A DNA stretch of 19,881 nucleotides from NCBI GenBank assembly GCA_022578965.1, contig MU400941.1, positions 1 through 19,881 of the forward strand. Direction: 5' to 3'. The notes under the pieces are model-generated. The model saw nothing but the letters and a program-made list of their open reading frames with translations. It did no database searches and was not told the origin of the DNA. Positions within the stretch are counted from its first letter, which is position 1. Each line of letters opens with the position of its first letter. Shown here piece by piece: positions 1 through 10,400 of this stretch. The translations under genes were made by a program, and so were the position numbers. Origin of the DNA: Xylaria sp. FL1777 (Eukaryota; Ascomycota; Sordariomycetes; Xylariales; Xylariaceae).

Positions 1-1284
1 AATTATATAATAAATAAAAAAGCAATAAGCAAATATATTTAATTTTAAAAAAAACACTAAAAACTATAAAACATTGCAAATTTTATATTTTTTTTGTATA
101 ACTATTTTTTAAGCTATATATAAATGCTTAATATTTTTTTTTACTTTTTTTATTAAACTACTATATAATATTTAACTTTTTTTTATTTATTTAAGTATAA
201 TAATTATAATACTTATAGCATACTAAAAAAGCAAACAAATTTTTAACTAAGCTACTAATTATTATGCAACCTAAAAAAAGCACGTAAAATAGCTAAATAA
301 GTTTTAAATATAAAGAGGCTTAGCTATTATAACGTAGCTAAAAAACTAATTAAGTTATAAGCAGTTGTAAAAACATAAAAACAGAAGCTTTTAAACATGG
401 AACAAAAATAGCTAAGTATTAATACTAGTTTTCTTTTAAGCTAAAAAAAGTTTATTATAACTATAAAACAAAAGGTTTAAAAAAAAACTAAAAAAAAAAA
501 GCAGCACATTTAGCTAAATAAATATTAAAACTAAAAAAACTGCTGTAAGCAGTATAAAGCAAGCAGTAATACTAAAGCAAGCAAACTATAAAGCAAAAAA
601 AATACAAAAGAAAAAAAACTACGAAATAACTATATAAAGGTATATATACTTAATTAATAGCATAATATAAGTAAGCAAACAACTTAAAAGCAAAAAAATA
701 AAAAGCAAAGCATTTAATAAAATTGTAGCAAAACTAGTGCAACCTAAAAATAAATATAAAATGTTTTTACTTAGCTATTAGAAAAAAAGTAAGCTGCTTA
801 TAGCTTGCTTTTAACTTATAAGCATAGTTTTTACTTATATATATAAAAAATAAAAACTAGCATAGCTAATAAGCTATTAACTTAAGTAATATAATATATA
901 TATATAATAATTATAATAAGTATTATATAATTACTAAACGTATATAATATATATATTACTTTAAAATTTTATTACTTATTAATAACTTTAAAATAAAAAG
1001 CTTTTATAGTTTATATAAATATTTTAGCTATATAAAGTAATTATAATACTGCGCAATTAAATCAGTACTATATAAAAGTAGCTTTTATAATAAATTATTT
1101 AAGCTATAATAAAAGCAATTAAAGCACTATATAAAATCTAAATTTTAATATTAACTAAGGGCATTAATATAACTTAAAACTTATTACTTTTTATATAATA
1201 AATAATTATTAGCAAACTATTTAAATAATAAGCTATATAAAAAAAAAACAAATATATATATTTATATATAATAACTAAAAAAAT

Positions 1285-1370
1285 AATTAATTACTAAAAT
1301 TATTAATTAATAGTTATATAATATTATAATTAATTACTAAAATTATTAATTAATAGTTATATAATATTAT
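1285..1370. repeat. Two-copy 43-bp tandem duplication
   Basis: Two head-to-tail copies of a 43-bp unit beginning AATTAATTACTAAAATTATT lie at 1285-1327 and 1328-1370, and they look identical by eye. A third copy begins after 1370 but is lost after AATTACT. The identity is notable in a region otherwise heavily mutated, which suggests that the duplication arose after most of the mutation, probably by replication slippage. Each unit contains internal inverted TTAATTAA-type words. Confidence 0.85.
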
Positions 1371-1443
1371 AATTACTATTTTAGCTTATAATATAAAACT
1401 AGCAATTATTAATGTTATACTATAGTAAAGTAGCTATTATATA

Positions 1444-1462
1444 AATATATATATATATATAT
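1444..1462. repeat. AT microsatellite, insertion target of the element
   Basis: An alternating AT tract ends exactly where the left LTR starts. The bases after the right LTR (16423-16428, ATATAT) match the six bases before the left LTR (1457-1462). A target-site duplication of 4 or 6 bases is therefore possible, but its length cannot be fixed inside a dinucleotide repeat. A 5-base duplication would not match (TATAT against ATATA). Confidence 0.6.
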
Positions 1463-1767
1463 TGAAATGGAGCAGTGTGATTGCGCAAGATTTACTACAA
1501 CACTTTAATTGCAAGGAGATAAGTTATAACTTATGCATTCAAGCAATTAAGCCATGTATGAATTAGGGAATTGAACAATTAATTAAAGGGCTATTTAACA
1601 ATACAAAATAAAGCAACCGTAGCTAATTTTTATAATGTTAAGCGTGTTCGTTAAATTTATACTTCGAAATTTAGCGCAATACTTATACTTTTATTCCTAT
1701 TATATGACTTAGCTTAAACTTACTTTAATTAGCTAGTTAGCTTATTTAGCTATTTTATTTTACTTTA
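1463..1767 (-). repeat. 3' LTR (left copy), 305 bp
   Basis: This is a direct-repeat partner of 16118-16422, with equal length and no indels. Its plus-strand start is TGAAATGG; the other end reads CTTTA here and CTTCA in the right copy, so the intact ends were probably TGAA...TTCA, the usual TG...CA of LTRs. Comparison of the two copies by eye gives about 30 differences in 305 bases, every one C/T or G/A. Orientation on the minus strand follows from pol. On the pol-proximal side it abuts a short polypurine run (1769-1777 on the minus strand). Confidence 0.9.
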
Positions 1768-1768
1768 A

Positions 1769-1777
1769 TTTTCTTTT
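1769..1777 (-). other. Candidate polypurine tract beside the 3' LTR
   Basis: On the minus strand this reads AAAAGAAAA, one base short of the LTR boundary. That is where the plus-strand DNA primer of an LTR retrotransposon should lie. It is weak on its own, because A runs are common here and G-to-A mutation makes purine runs A-only. It agrees with the minus orientation set by pol; no comparable purine run lies next to the right LTR on the plus strand. Confidence 0.35.
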
Positions 1778-2097
1778 ATTAAAATATAGCTGCTTTTAGT
1801 TTATTTTAATACTTATGATTATAAAGTTTTTTATTTTTATTAGCGTTTTTTAAACAGGGTTGATATTATTTTTCTTTGCTTATCTAGTTTTATAAGTTCT
1901 TTTTTATTTTTTTTGCTACGTTTAGAAGTAGCTTAAGCTTTAGCGCTTATAAAAGCATTATAGCTTCGTTAAAACTAGTTTTAGCTTTTTTACATATTTA
2001 AATATATAAGTAAAGGCCTCTAGAAATGCTTAGCGTTTTTTTTGTAAAAGTGCTTATAAAGAGTTTATACTTTTTTTTTTTTGAATTGTTAAGCTTA

Positions 2098-4236
2098 GCT
2101 AGGTTTTATATTTAGCTTACTATATTTAAAAAAAAGGATATTTGTAAGGGTGTTTGTAGCAGAATAATTTTGCACTGCTAAAACGTTTTTATATTGCTTG
2201 TAATAGGACTTCTTTAGTATAATTGTTAGTTTTTTTTGCTGGGAACTCTTTTTGCGCTTTGGAGTAAAAAGCACTAAGGAAGCAAAACAATTAACTTTTA
2301 GTTTTTTTTTTGGCGTTTTTTTTTTATTTTGTGTATTTTTAGCGCTTAATAATAAAGGAGCTAACTTATTAAATCTAAAAAAAGTTGCCTTTAGTTCCTT
2401 TAAGAAATAATAAGGCTTAGCGCTTATTAAAGGTAATAAACGTAGATCTTTTTGTAATTTAAAGCTAAAGTGCTTTTTAAGGTTTGCTTTTAGGAATTAA
2501 ATAAGCTGTTTATAATTTTTTTAATTGTTAATACCTCTTTTTAGATATTAGCTTGTTAGGTTATAAAACATGTAGTATAAATATAGGGCTTTAATAAACC
2601 TGCATATATAGTTATTATGCTAGCGGAAGCAAAAAAGTATAAAATAGCTTAATATAACCTTTATATTAAGGTGCTTTATTGTTTAATACTTTTGTAATTT
2701 TTAGAAAACTTGTTTGTTATTTTTATTAGTAGCATGTTTAGAATTTAAAATATATGCTACTTTTAAGATAGTATTAATAAAAATAGTAATCTAGTAATTA
2801 TTTAAGCAATATTTTATTATAAAATATTTTATTTAAAAAGTTGTAATAATTATTGTAGCTTATTTTGCGTTTTGCTAGTTTATAAGGAAATTTTTTATAA
2901 ACTGGTTATACTTAGGTTTAATACTTATTTTTGGAGCTTTAGCTTTTTTATTTATATATAACTAAAGCAACACGTTTAGTAAAGCTTTTATTTTGCGCTT
3001 ATTTAGCTATTTTTTAGCGTTTAGCTTTATGAGGATATTTGTAATATAAACAGCCTTAATTTTTTATTCTGTAGTGTTTATTTTATAAAGGTTTTTATAG
3101 CAGCTATAAATAGCAAGCTTTTTTTAATAATTTAAATACTTTTGTTTATATTAATAGGTTTCTTTAATAGTTGTTTGTTGTTTTAAAAGAAAAGTTTTTA
3201 GCTATTGCTTTTTATTATTTTTATGTATTATTTTTAAAACTTTACTTAGCAGAAAACAATAAGCTAGCTTTTATTTATTATAAAGCTTTAGTTTATTAAA
3301 ATGTTTTATGTTATTATTTTTTTAATAATTGTTTAAAGCTTTTTTTAATAGCGGTTTTTTTAGGGATTTTATAAATAATAACTGCTAAATATTTAGTTTT
3401 TATACTGCAGATTTTTATTCTTTATGTGGTTTTAGCCTTATTGCTAAAACTATTAGATTTTTTATAAACGCAACGTTAGACTTATTAAAGCGAAAATCGT
3501 TATTTTTGCAGTGTTTTTTAATCCTAGATAAGTATTATATTAACATTATAGAACTTCTTATAGTTATAAATTCTAATATTTAGTTTGCAGCTTGTAAAAA
3601 TGCTTTTAGATATTTAGTTTTTGGTTTAAGCATATAGAGTAGCGTTTTATTTGCGTTTACTAAGCGGTTTTATGCAGCAAAGTATGCTATAAAAGCCTTT
3701 CTTTGGAAATTAAGCGCTTTTTTACTAAGCAACAGGTTAAAAGTGTAAAGAACTTTTATTAGGATTACGTATAGTATAAACTACTAATATTTTAACGCTT
3801 TTTTATTACGATATTTTTTGTGTATTAAGTATATTGCTTTTTTTTATATTTGTTAAACTAAGTTTAAAAATAAGTTTTAGTAAGTTTTACTATTTTTAAA
3901 GAACGTATAACTAAAGTGCTTTCTTAGTATTACTTTTTTTCTTTTTTCTAGGTTTCCAAAAAACAAACTTTTTATAAAAGTTACTTCTTTTTATATAAAA
4001 TAAAACTTTAAAACAGACTTTAAAAGAATATTAACTAAAGAAAGCAGTATGTTTTCTAGCTAAACATTTTTTGCATTTAGTTTTTTAATCTATAAAAAAA
4101 GCTAGCAGGCTAAATATTTTTTGTACTTTAAATTCTTAACAATTATTGGCTTTTTTTTAAAGCTATTCTTAAAGAGCTGTTAGTTTTTAAGGAAAAGCTC
4201 TTTATAATTAGCAGTTAGGTTTATATATATATGCTT
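2098..4236 (-). pseudogene. Unrecognised long minus-strand frame between pol and 3' LTR
   Basis: The frame whose codons end at positions divisible by 3 stays readable for about 710 codons, with roughly one stop per 20 codons, and the other two minus frames usually carry more. From 2098 to 2496 it has no stop for 133 codons, but it has no Met start there, so simple ORF finders miss it. Stops mostly fit lost Gln or Trp codons. Readable segments include FRFNKSNVAFIKN (about 3440-3500), KKVILRKHFSYTFFK (about 3890-3940) and ATFFRFNKLAPLLLSA (2341-2390). The C-terminal part (2100-2300) is Lys-rich. It shows none of the RT, RNase H or integrase motifs, and I do not recognise the family. In an LTR element this is the position of an env or accessory ORF; a captured host gene or the coding region of a nested transposon are the alternatives. 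Confidence 0.5.
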
Positions 4237-5460
4237 ATTTTTTTTTTTTTTGCTTTTTTTTTAAAGTTTGTTATTTTTTGTACTAGTTGTTTATATGCTT
4301 TAGTATTAGGTGTTAGCTCCTTAGAACTTTTAAGGAAAAATGCCTTTATTTTTGGTTAATTTGTAGTACTAGTAATTTCCTTAAAAATGAAAAATGTAAT
4401 AATTAAAAGCATATGCGTATAATAAAAGCAATTCTTAATAATACTTAGGCATATGTATACTTTTGCTATGTTTTGCAATTTAGTAAAAAATGCAAGCGAG
4501 TTAAAAATTTTAATGTAAGTTAAAAGTGCAAAAGCAAATAGTATAAAAGGTATAAAGTACAAGTATTAATATTAGTACTGCTTGCTATACATAGTTTAAT
4601 ATTTTTAATTGTTGATTTAAGTTATTACTTTTTAGTAATTGCAAGATTTTTTAAATATAAATGCTAAAAGCATTTATGCTAAATATAAAGAGTTAAAACT
4701 TATTAAGTAAATAAAATAGCAAAGTTAAGTATAAGTAAAAAGTTTAATAAAGCAAATATAATAAAAGGAAAGCCAAAATACATATTTTTAAATTAGCGCA
4801 CTTTTTTTTTATAAACTTACTATACTATTTTTAATTTATCGATTAATTATTTTATTGCTAAAATAAATTATTAATTGCTAAATATTTTTATAACAATTAT
4901 TTTTTATATATTTGTGCTAGTATTAATTAAAGAATAAGCAAGTAAAGTAGTTCTAATTAGTTAAGTAGTTACTTTTTAATTTCCTTTTTAACATACTTAT
5001 GACTTACTTTTTTTAAACATTTATTGCTACTAATAGCAAAATAAGTAACTTAAGCTTTAGTAAATATAAAAAAAAAGCTTGTTTTTTTTTTTAATTTGTT
5101 TTTTTTTGAGTAGTTTTAAAGCTTAGATTTTTTTGCAATTTTTTTTCCTAGTGCTTAAGTCTTTAAATTGCCTAGTTTACGCCTTTATTATAGAGTTTTT
5201 ATTTTTAGGTAGCATAATTAATGCTTGCTTAACTAAGCACTTAAAAAACAATTCTTTTGTTATTAATAAGGTTTCTAACAATTAAAAAGCATTGTAGCAG
5301 TTAACTAATATTTGGAAAATTAATACTGCTTAGCTAGTAAATAGTTGTACTTGTAATATTTAAAAAGTTAAGTTTACTAATAAGTGGCAAAATATACGTG
5401 CTTTTTTTTTCTTTAGATTTTGTTTTTTTTATTTAGCTAACTTTTTTTGTTTTATATAAC
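4237..5460 (-). pseudogene. Probable N-terminal remnants of the same accessory frame, shifted
   Basis: Upstream (on the minus strand) of the long poly-T runs at about 4237-4262, the most open frame changes. From 4262 to about 4800 a different minus frame is readable, including an uninterrupted 68-codon piece at 4356-4562 and the segment KELTPNTKAYKQLVQKITNF (4263-4322). From about 5040 to 5460 a third frame is the most open, with segments such as LLETLLITKELFFK (about 5240-5282). The changes coincide with homopolymers, as expected from slippage indels, but they could also mark exon boundaries or separate genes. I recognise no domain. Frame choice between 4800 and 5040 is uncertain, because more than one minus frame reads plausibly there. 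Confidence 0.3.
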
Positions 5461-5820
5461 TAAGCATTAAGCTATTTATAGATCGAAATTTTCGGTAGTA
5501 ATGTTAGCAGTAAGTATATTTAATAAAAAGTTAGTTATGATTTTTTTTATATATGTTATGCAAATTAATATATTTAAGCTAGCTTTAGCTAAGTAAAGAA
5601 ATAAAAGCATTTAAAATTTTGCTTATTATATATAAAAGCAACTAAAAGTAATTCTTAGGGCGAATATATATATTAGATCTTTTATGATTTTTGCTAACTT
5701 ATAGCTATATTTATATAGCTATTTAAAATATAAAATGCTATACTTTATAAGTATTATAAACAGTTATTAATAATAGCTAAAAGCAAAAGGTATATAAAGC
5801 TTTATTTTTTCTTTTTTTGC

Positions 5821-6180
5821 TGCACTATTTCGGGATAAAGGTTTAGTACGTGTACTAACTGCGCGTTTATTATTTAGTTATAAAACTGTTTATTTTATAA
5901 GTTCAAAAGTAACGTAGCTAAATATCTTAAGGCTAGTATAGTAACTATAGCAGTTAAAGAAGATCTTATGCTTAAGAACTTTAAAAAATAAATAGTTTTA
6001 ACTAAAAATACTTTTGTTTGCTTAACTAAAAAAAGAACTAAATTAAAACGCAAGTTAAAGCGTTTTTTTTAGGCTAATTTTGTTGCTTAGCTTATTAAGT
6101 GTAATATTAGTAAGCAATAATTTAGTATTGCTTAAAAAATTAGCATAACGCTTAAGTATTTAAAGAAATAGCTAAAGAAA
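5821..6180 (+). pseudogene. Possible antisense accessory frame with a CxxC and helical region
   Basis: On the plus strand, against the direction of pol, the frame starting at 5821 is readable for about 120 codons with stops at plausible Gln positions. It begins with a CTNC pair (about 5857-5868), followed by hydrophilic, Lys/Leu-rich sequence such as LTKKRTKLKRKLKRFF (6022-6069), which looks like a basic helix or coiled coil. The plus strand turns A-rich here, unlike the T-rich blocks on either side, which supports a change of coding strand. Against it, a minus-strand frame over 5821-6060 has even fewer stops and would be Pro/Leu-rich. I treat it as a hypothesis: an antisense gene inside the element, or part of a nested insertion. 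Confidence 0.25.
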
Positions 6181-7487
6181 TAAATCAAATAAGTTATATA
6201 AGGTAAAATAAAATAAGGGAATTAAACGATCTGCTTATATAGCGATGTTTTTTTTAATATAATTTACAATTATTTTTCTTTATTATATAGCTTGTAAATT
6301 CTTTTTTAAGCGTAATAAATAAGAAAAAAATAGTTATTATATAAAAAGTTAAGTTGCAATATTTATAAAAACAAATATATAAAACTTCTGCAACAAAAAA
6401 ATTAAAAATATACAAAATAAAAATTATTAATACTAAATTATTAAATTTTTTTCTGTTTTTTTTTTAGTTTTTATTTTTTTAGCTTTATATAATTAAATAA
6501 TTTTACTTAATTTTTTATAGTAAGGTTTTATTTTTGCTAAGCTTGTTTTAAACTTTGCTTAAGCGTTTGTTATTTTATTAAACGTTTATTATTGCTTAAT
6601 AGCAGCTTTGAATTATTACTAGTGGTTTAAGCGCATAAAGTATGAACTAATAACTTCTTAAGGTGTAATAATAGTGTTTTTTGCTTTTTAGCAGTTCTAA
6701 GGTTTCTATTAAGTATTAAATAGTTTAAATTAAAAGCAAAAAGAGCTGTTTAGTTTTAAATAAAGGTAACAAAACAATTAAAGATAAAAAGACTTATGCG
6801 CAAGCATTAATGTAGTAAAATAAACTTAGGTAATTAAAACTAATAAGCAGTTTTTATTTCTGTTTTTTTTGTTTTTATGCATTTTTAAAAAAAAGCAATA
6901 ATAATTCATACTAGGACTAAGCTGCTTAGCTATCTAAAAAACGTTAAAATAAAATAAAGACCTATATTTTTAGCGTAATAATAAAAAGAGTGCTAATAAA
7001 CTAGCTGCTATAAAACTAATAAATATAAAACTAATAAAAAGAAAGCTATAAGAAATGCGCTTAGTTTTAAGCAAGAAAAAATAGTTTTGTGCATTATAAC
7101 TTAATTATATAAATTTGTATAATTAGTAAAAATAAGAAATAAAACAATTAGTAAAAAAACAAAAGGTAAAAAAAAAAAAATTTGTTGCTTTAGCTTTTAT
7201 TAGTTATTACTTTTTAAGGCGCCTTGTAATATAATAGCTAAAAGAATAAAGTAAGCTATTATATTTTTTAGTACTTAGGATATTTAAGGCGCTAAAAGTT
7301 GTACTGCAGCTTTTATAAACTTAGAAAGCCTTTATAACTTGTTATATTTTTTTTATTTTTTGCGGCTTAACTACTATAGCTTTAATTATTAAAAGCTTTA
7401 TTATTTTAGTTTAATTTTTAGTAAATAGCTATAGTACTAATAGTTTATATATTAAAGTTAAGATTTTTTAGTTTTTAGTACTTTTAG
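6181..7487. other. Unresolved segment between accessory frames and pol end
   Basis: This segment is mixed in strand composition: 6180-6420 and about 6720-7190 are A-rich on the plus strand, and about 6430-6720 and 7200-7480 are T-rich. Several frames on both strands are partly open (for example plus strand around 6962-7080 and minus strand around 6540-6660), but none persists or shows a domain. It lies directly downstream of the pol stop. It may hold part of an accessory gene, a 3' untranslated region, or a nested element. Confidence 0.4.
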
Positions 7488-10400
7488 TTATTTTATATAA
7501 ATTGCTTTAATTTCTTAGAAAAAAACAACCTTTTTAATTTTTTGCTAGTTAGTTTTGCTAATTAGTATTGTTTATAATTAACATTTTTTTTAACTTTATA
7601 AAGGCTAATTTATTTATATAGCAGCTTTTTATTGTTGAACTTATTTATTAAAAGCATAATATTATAAAAAAAAACAAAAAAGCTTTTTTTAAATAGTTGC
7701 TTGATTTTATAGGCGTTTTTCTAAGATTTAGCTTTTGCAGCTAATCTTTTTTTTTTAGTTATAATTGCTTTAACCTTTATAACATTTTAGTTGCAGCATT
7801 TTAGCTGCTTAACTTTAGTTTTAATAAAATCTTCGTAAAAAGTAATATTTTGCTACTTAATTACTTTTTACGTTAGTATTATATTTTCTACTAGTAAAAT
7901 TAGCATTTTTTTATATATTAGCTTATATAAGCTATAGCTATAGTAGCACACAAAAGTATAATTTGTTTATATTACTAAGTTTAAGTATTTTAGCTAATTT
8001 TTTCCGGTTTTATTTGTTACTTATATAAGGCTTTTTTTTATTAGCTTATAGCTTTTTTTAATAAGGCCTTAGGCCTAAAAATAGTAAGCTAAACCATAGT
8101 TTATTTTATAGCTTAAAGTATTTATTGCATTTTTTATTTTTTTTTTAAATTTAAAGCTATTGTTATACTTAATTTTTATAGGAACTTTGTACTAAAACAT
8201 AATTTTTTTTTTGATAAATTTAAGTATTTTTAAAGAATTTATATATTTTAAAAGTTCGGCTTTTAAATAAGTTGTTATTTTATATTTTGCTTTTATAATA
8301 GCCTTAAATTTGTTGTTTAATAGTATAGTTTGCATATTTATAACTTAAAAAACTAAGAAATTTAAAAGGTAATTAAAACAGTGTTTTTTAGTTTTTTTGC
8401 TATTAGTAGATTTTTAGTAATTAGGGCAACTAGTAATTACAACATAAATATTTTAATAAAGGCCTTTTTAGTAATATTTTTAAGTTATTTGTTAAGTTGT
8501 AGATATTTAGCTTTTATAGGTTATTTTTTTATAGTTTTTTTTAATAAGAGCTTTTTAGGTCTTTTTGTTATTAATAACCCTTTTTAGCATTTTTTTAGAC
8601 TTTGCTTTTTTTTAAAAAATAAACTTATTAACGAAAAATTTAAAAGCTTTTTTTTTAAAGTGTTTTCGCTTTTTTTTTGTTATAAGTTTTTTTAAAACTT
8701 GCTTAAAAACAAAATATTTAGCAATTTGCTTACTTTCTTTGCTTTAATCTTTTTTTAAGTATAGCAGAAGTTTTGTTTTTTGGTATATTAAGCTTTTAAC
8801 TAGTTAATTGCTTGATTTTTTATATGTAATAGTAATAACTATTATATATAGTTAAAAATTAATAAAATCTTTTATATTTTTTTTTTAATGATTATTTAAT
8901 TTATTTAATAGCTTAAGAGGTTTTTTAAAAAGCTTATTAGCAGCTATGTGTTTTTTTTTTAGCACGTGGTAAAGTATGAAATTAAAGGTTTTTATATATG
9001 CTATTTATTTTGTTAATTAAGCATTTAGCAATGCTAAAAATTTATTGTTTAGCTAGGCTATAAAAACCTTTGCATTAGTTTTTAAATAAAATATAATTTT
9101 ATAGAAATAGTTATATAACTTTTAGAAAGTTTTAATAATAGCAAGCTTTTTTAGCTTTGTAGTATTATATTTTTTTTTAGGACTTTTTTATGTTTTAGAT
9201 TTATATTTTGCTAGCTTAATAGCTTTATTAACTTTTTGGCATAAAATAGCGCTTTAGCTAGTTCTAAAAGTATTAACCTTTAGCTAAATAAGTTTTCTTA
9301 TGTAATTAAGAGTAATAAAAATAAAAGCTGTTATAATAGCTTTTTAAAGCTTTTTTATAGCTTTTTTTTGCAGTTTTTTAAAGCAAAACAGCTTATTCTT
9401 TTGTAATAAAACTATTAATAGTTTTGCAATTATAGCATACTTCTGTATTTATATCTAGTAGTATACTGTTATTTTTAAGAAAGACTGTATTTTTGTAATG
9501 TTTTTATAAGTTTTTTACTTAAGAATTTTTATTACTTTTGCTTTTATTAAGCTTTTGCTATTAGTGCTATATATATAGCTAACTATTTTAGTTGTTCGTT
9601 TTGCTTATTTGTTTTTAAGTGCGCTAGCTGTAATTTTAGCTAGCTTAAAATTAAGCAGCATAGCATTAAAATTCTTAAGATGCTTTAATATAAACTACTT
9701 AATTCTTAAAGCAACTTTATGATTATTATACTTAGTAGTAAGTTCTTTAACTACTATATTATTAAAAAAAAGTTTATATTTTATTAGTAATATATTATAT
9801 AAAACTTTTAATAGCACTTTTAGGAATTAAACTACTAAATTTGTTGCTTTTTGTAAAAAAGTAGTTATTTAAAGAAAGCTTATTAGTATAAAAAAAGCAG
9901 TTATTGCTTAGCTAAAAATAAAAAGTAGTATTTAATTGTATTTTAAGAATAAATTAACTACGGAAATTATTTTACATATTATAAACTTTTTAAAGAACTT
10001 ATTATAGCTTTAAAAAAGATTAGCATTGCGTATAGTAACTGCGTTTATTTTTGTAGCTAAATTAATTAATTGAACTTTTTTACTTTTTTTTTGCACTAAA
10101 AACCAAGCGTTATAATATAAACTATAAGCTTTTTTAAGAACGCTATGCTTAAGTTAAGTTTTTAAAACCTTTATAGTAATGTTTTTTAAAGGCTTAAAGA
10201 TTAAAATACTGCATACTTGTTATGCTTTATAAAGAACTGTTTTAATTTTATAAAAAGGAAAGATTTTATTATATATTTTTTTTATTTTAGAAAAGTTTTA
10301 AAAAAGTGCTATTTTTTTGTAATATTATATTTTAGTTAGTAATGCCGCTTTTTGCTAAGTAAAGTTAGTTGCATAAAGCTTTTCTAAAAAAATAGCTAGT

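Larger units (their letters stand above)
1..1462. other. AT-rich left flank, no gene seen
   Basis: This flank outside the retrotransposon is A-rich on the plus strand over about the first 1000 bases and then mixed. I see no reading frame of useful length on either strand. It contains short AT-repeat tracts (for example around 893-905 and 1444-1462) and the tandem duplication listed separately. Residual G and C sit mainly in AGC, TGC and AAC contexts, the same style as the element itself. This suggests that the flank is also RIP-mutated repeat DNA rather than a unique gene-bearing region. It could be the remains of another transposon that can no longer be identified. Confidence 0.6.

Noticed and set aside
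8066..8077. GGCCTTAGGCCT palindrome
   Set aside because: It is a short palindrome inside the integrase coding frame and is explained by codons there. No partner or regulatory context is visible.
7261..8200. A second minus frame that reads plausibly if its stops are taken as Gln
   Set aside because: The other frame over the same bases carries the integrase motifs (zinc region, ANGxIERGH-like motif, GPY/F-like end), so this one is false. It shows how easily a wrong frame looks coherent in this sequence.
8381..8587. Open plus-strand frame of 68 codons
   Set aside because: It lies antisense to the integrase zinc-region and adjoining pol sequence, is hydrophobic (Phe/Leu/Ile from T-rich DNA), begins with GTG only, and is better explained as the shadow of the minus-strand pol frame.
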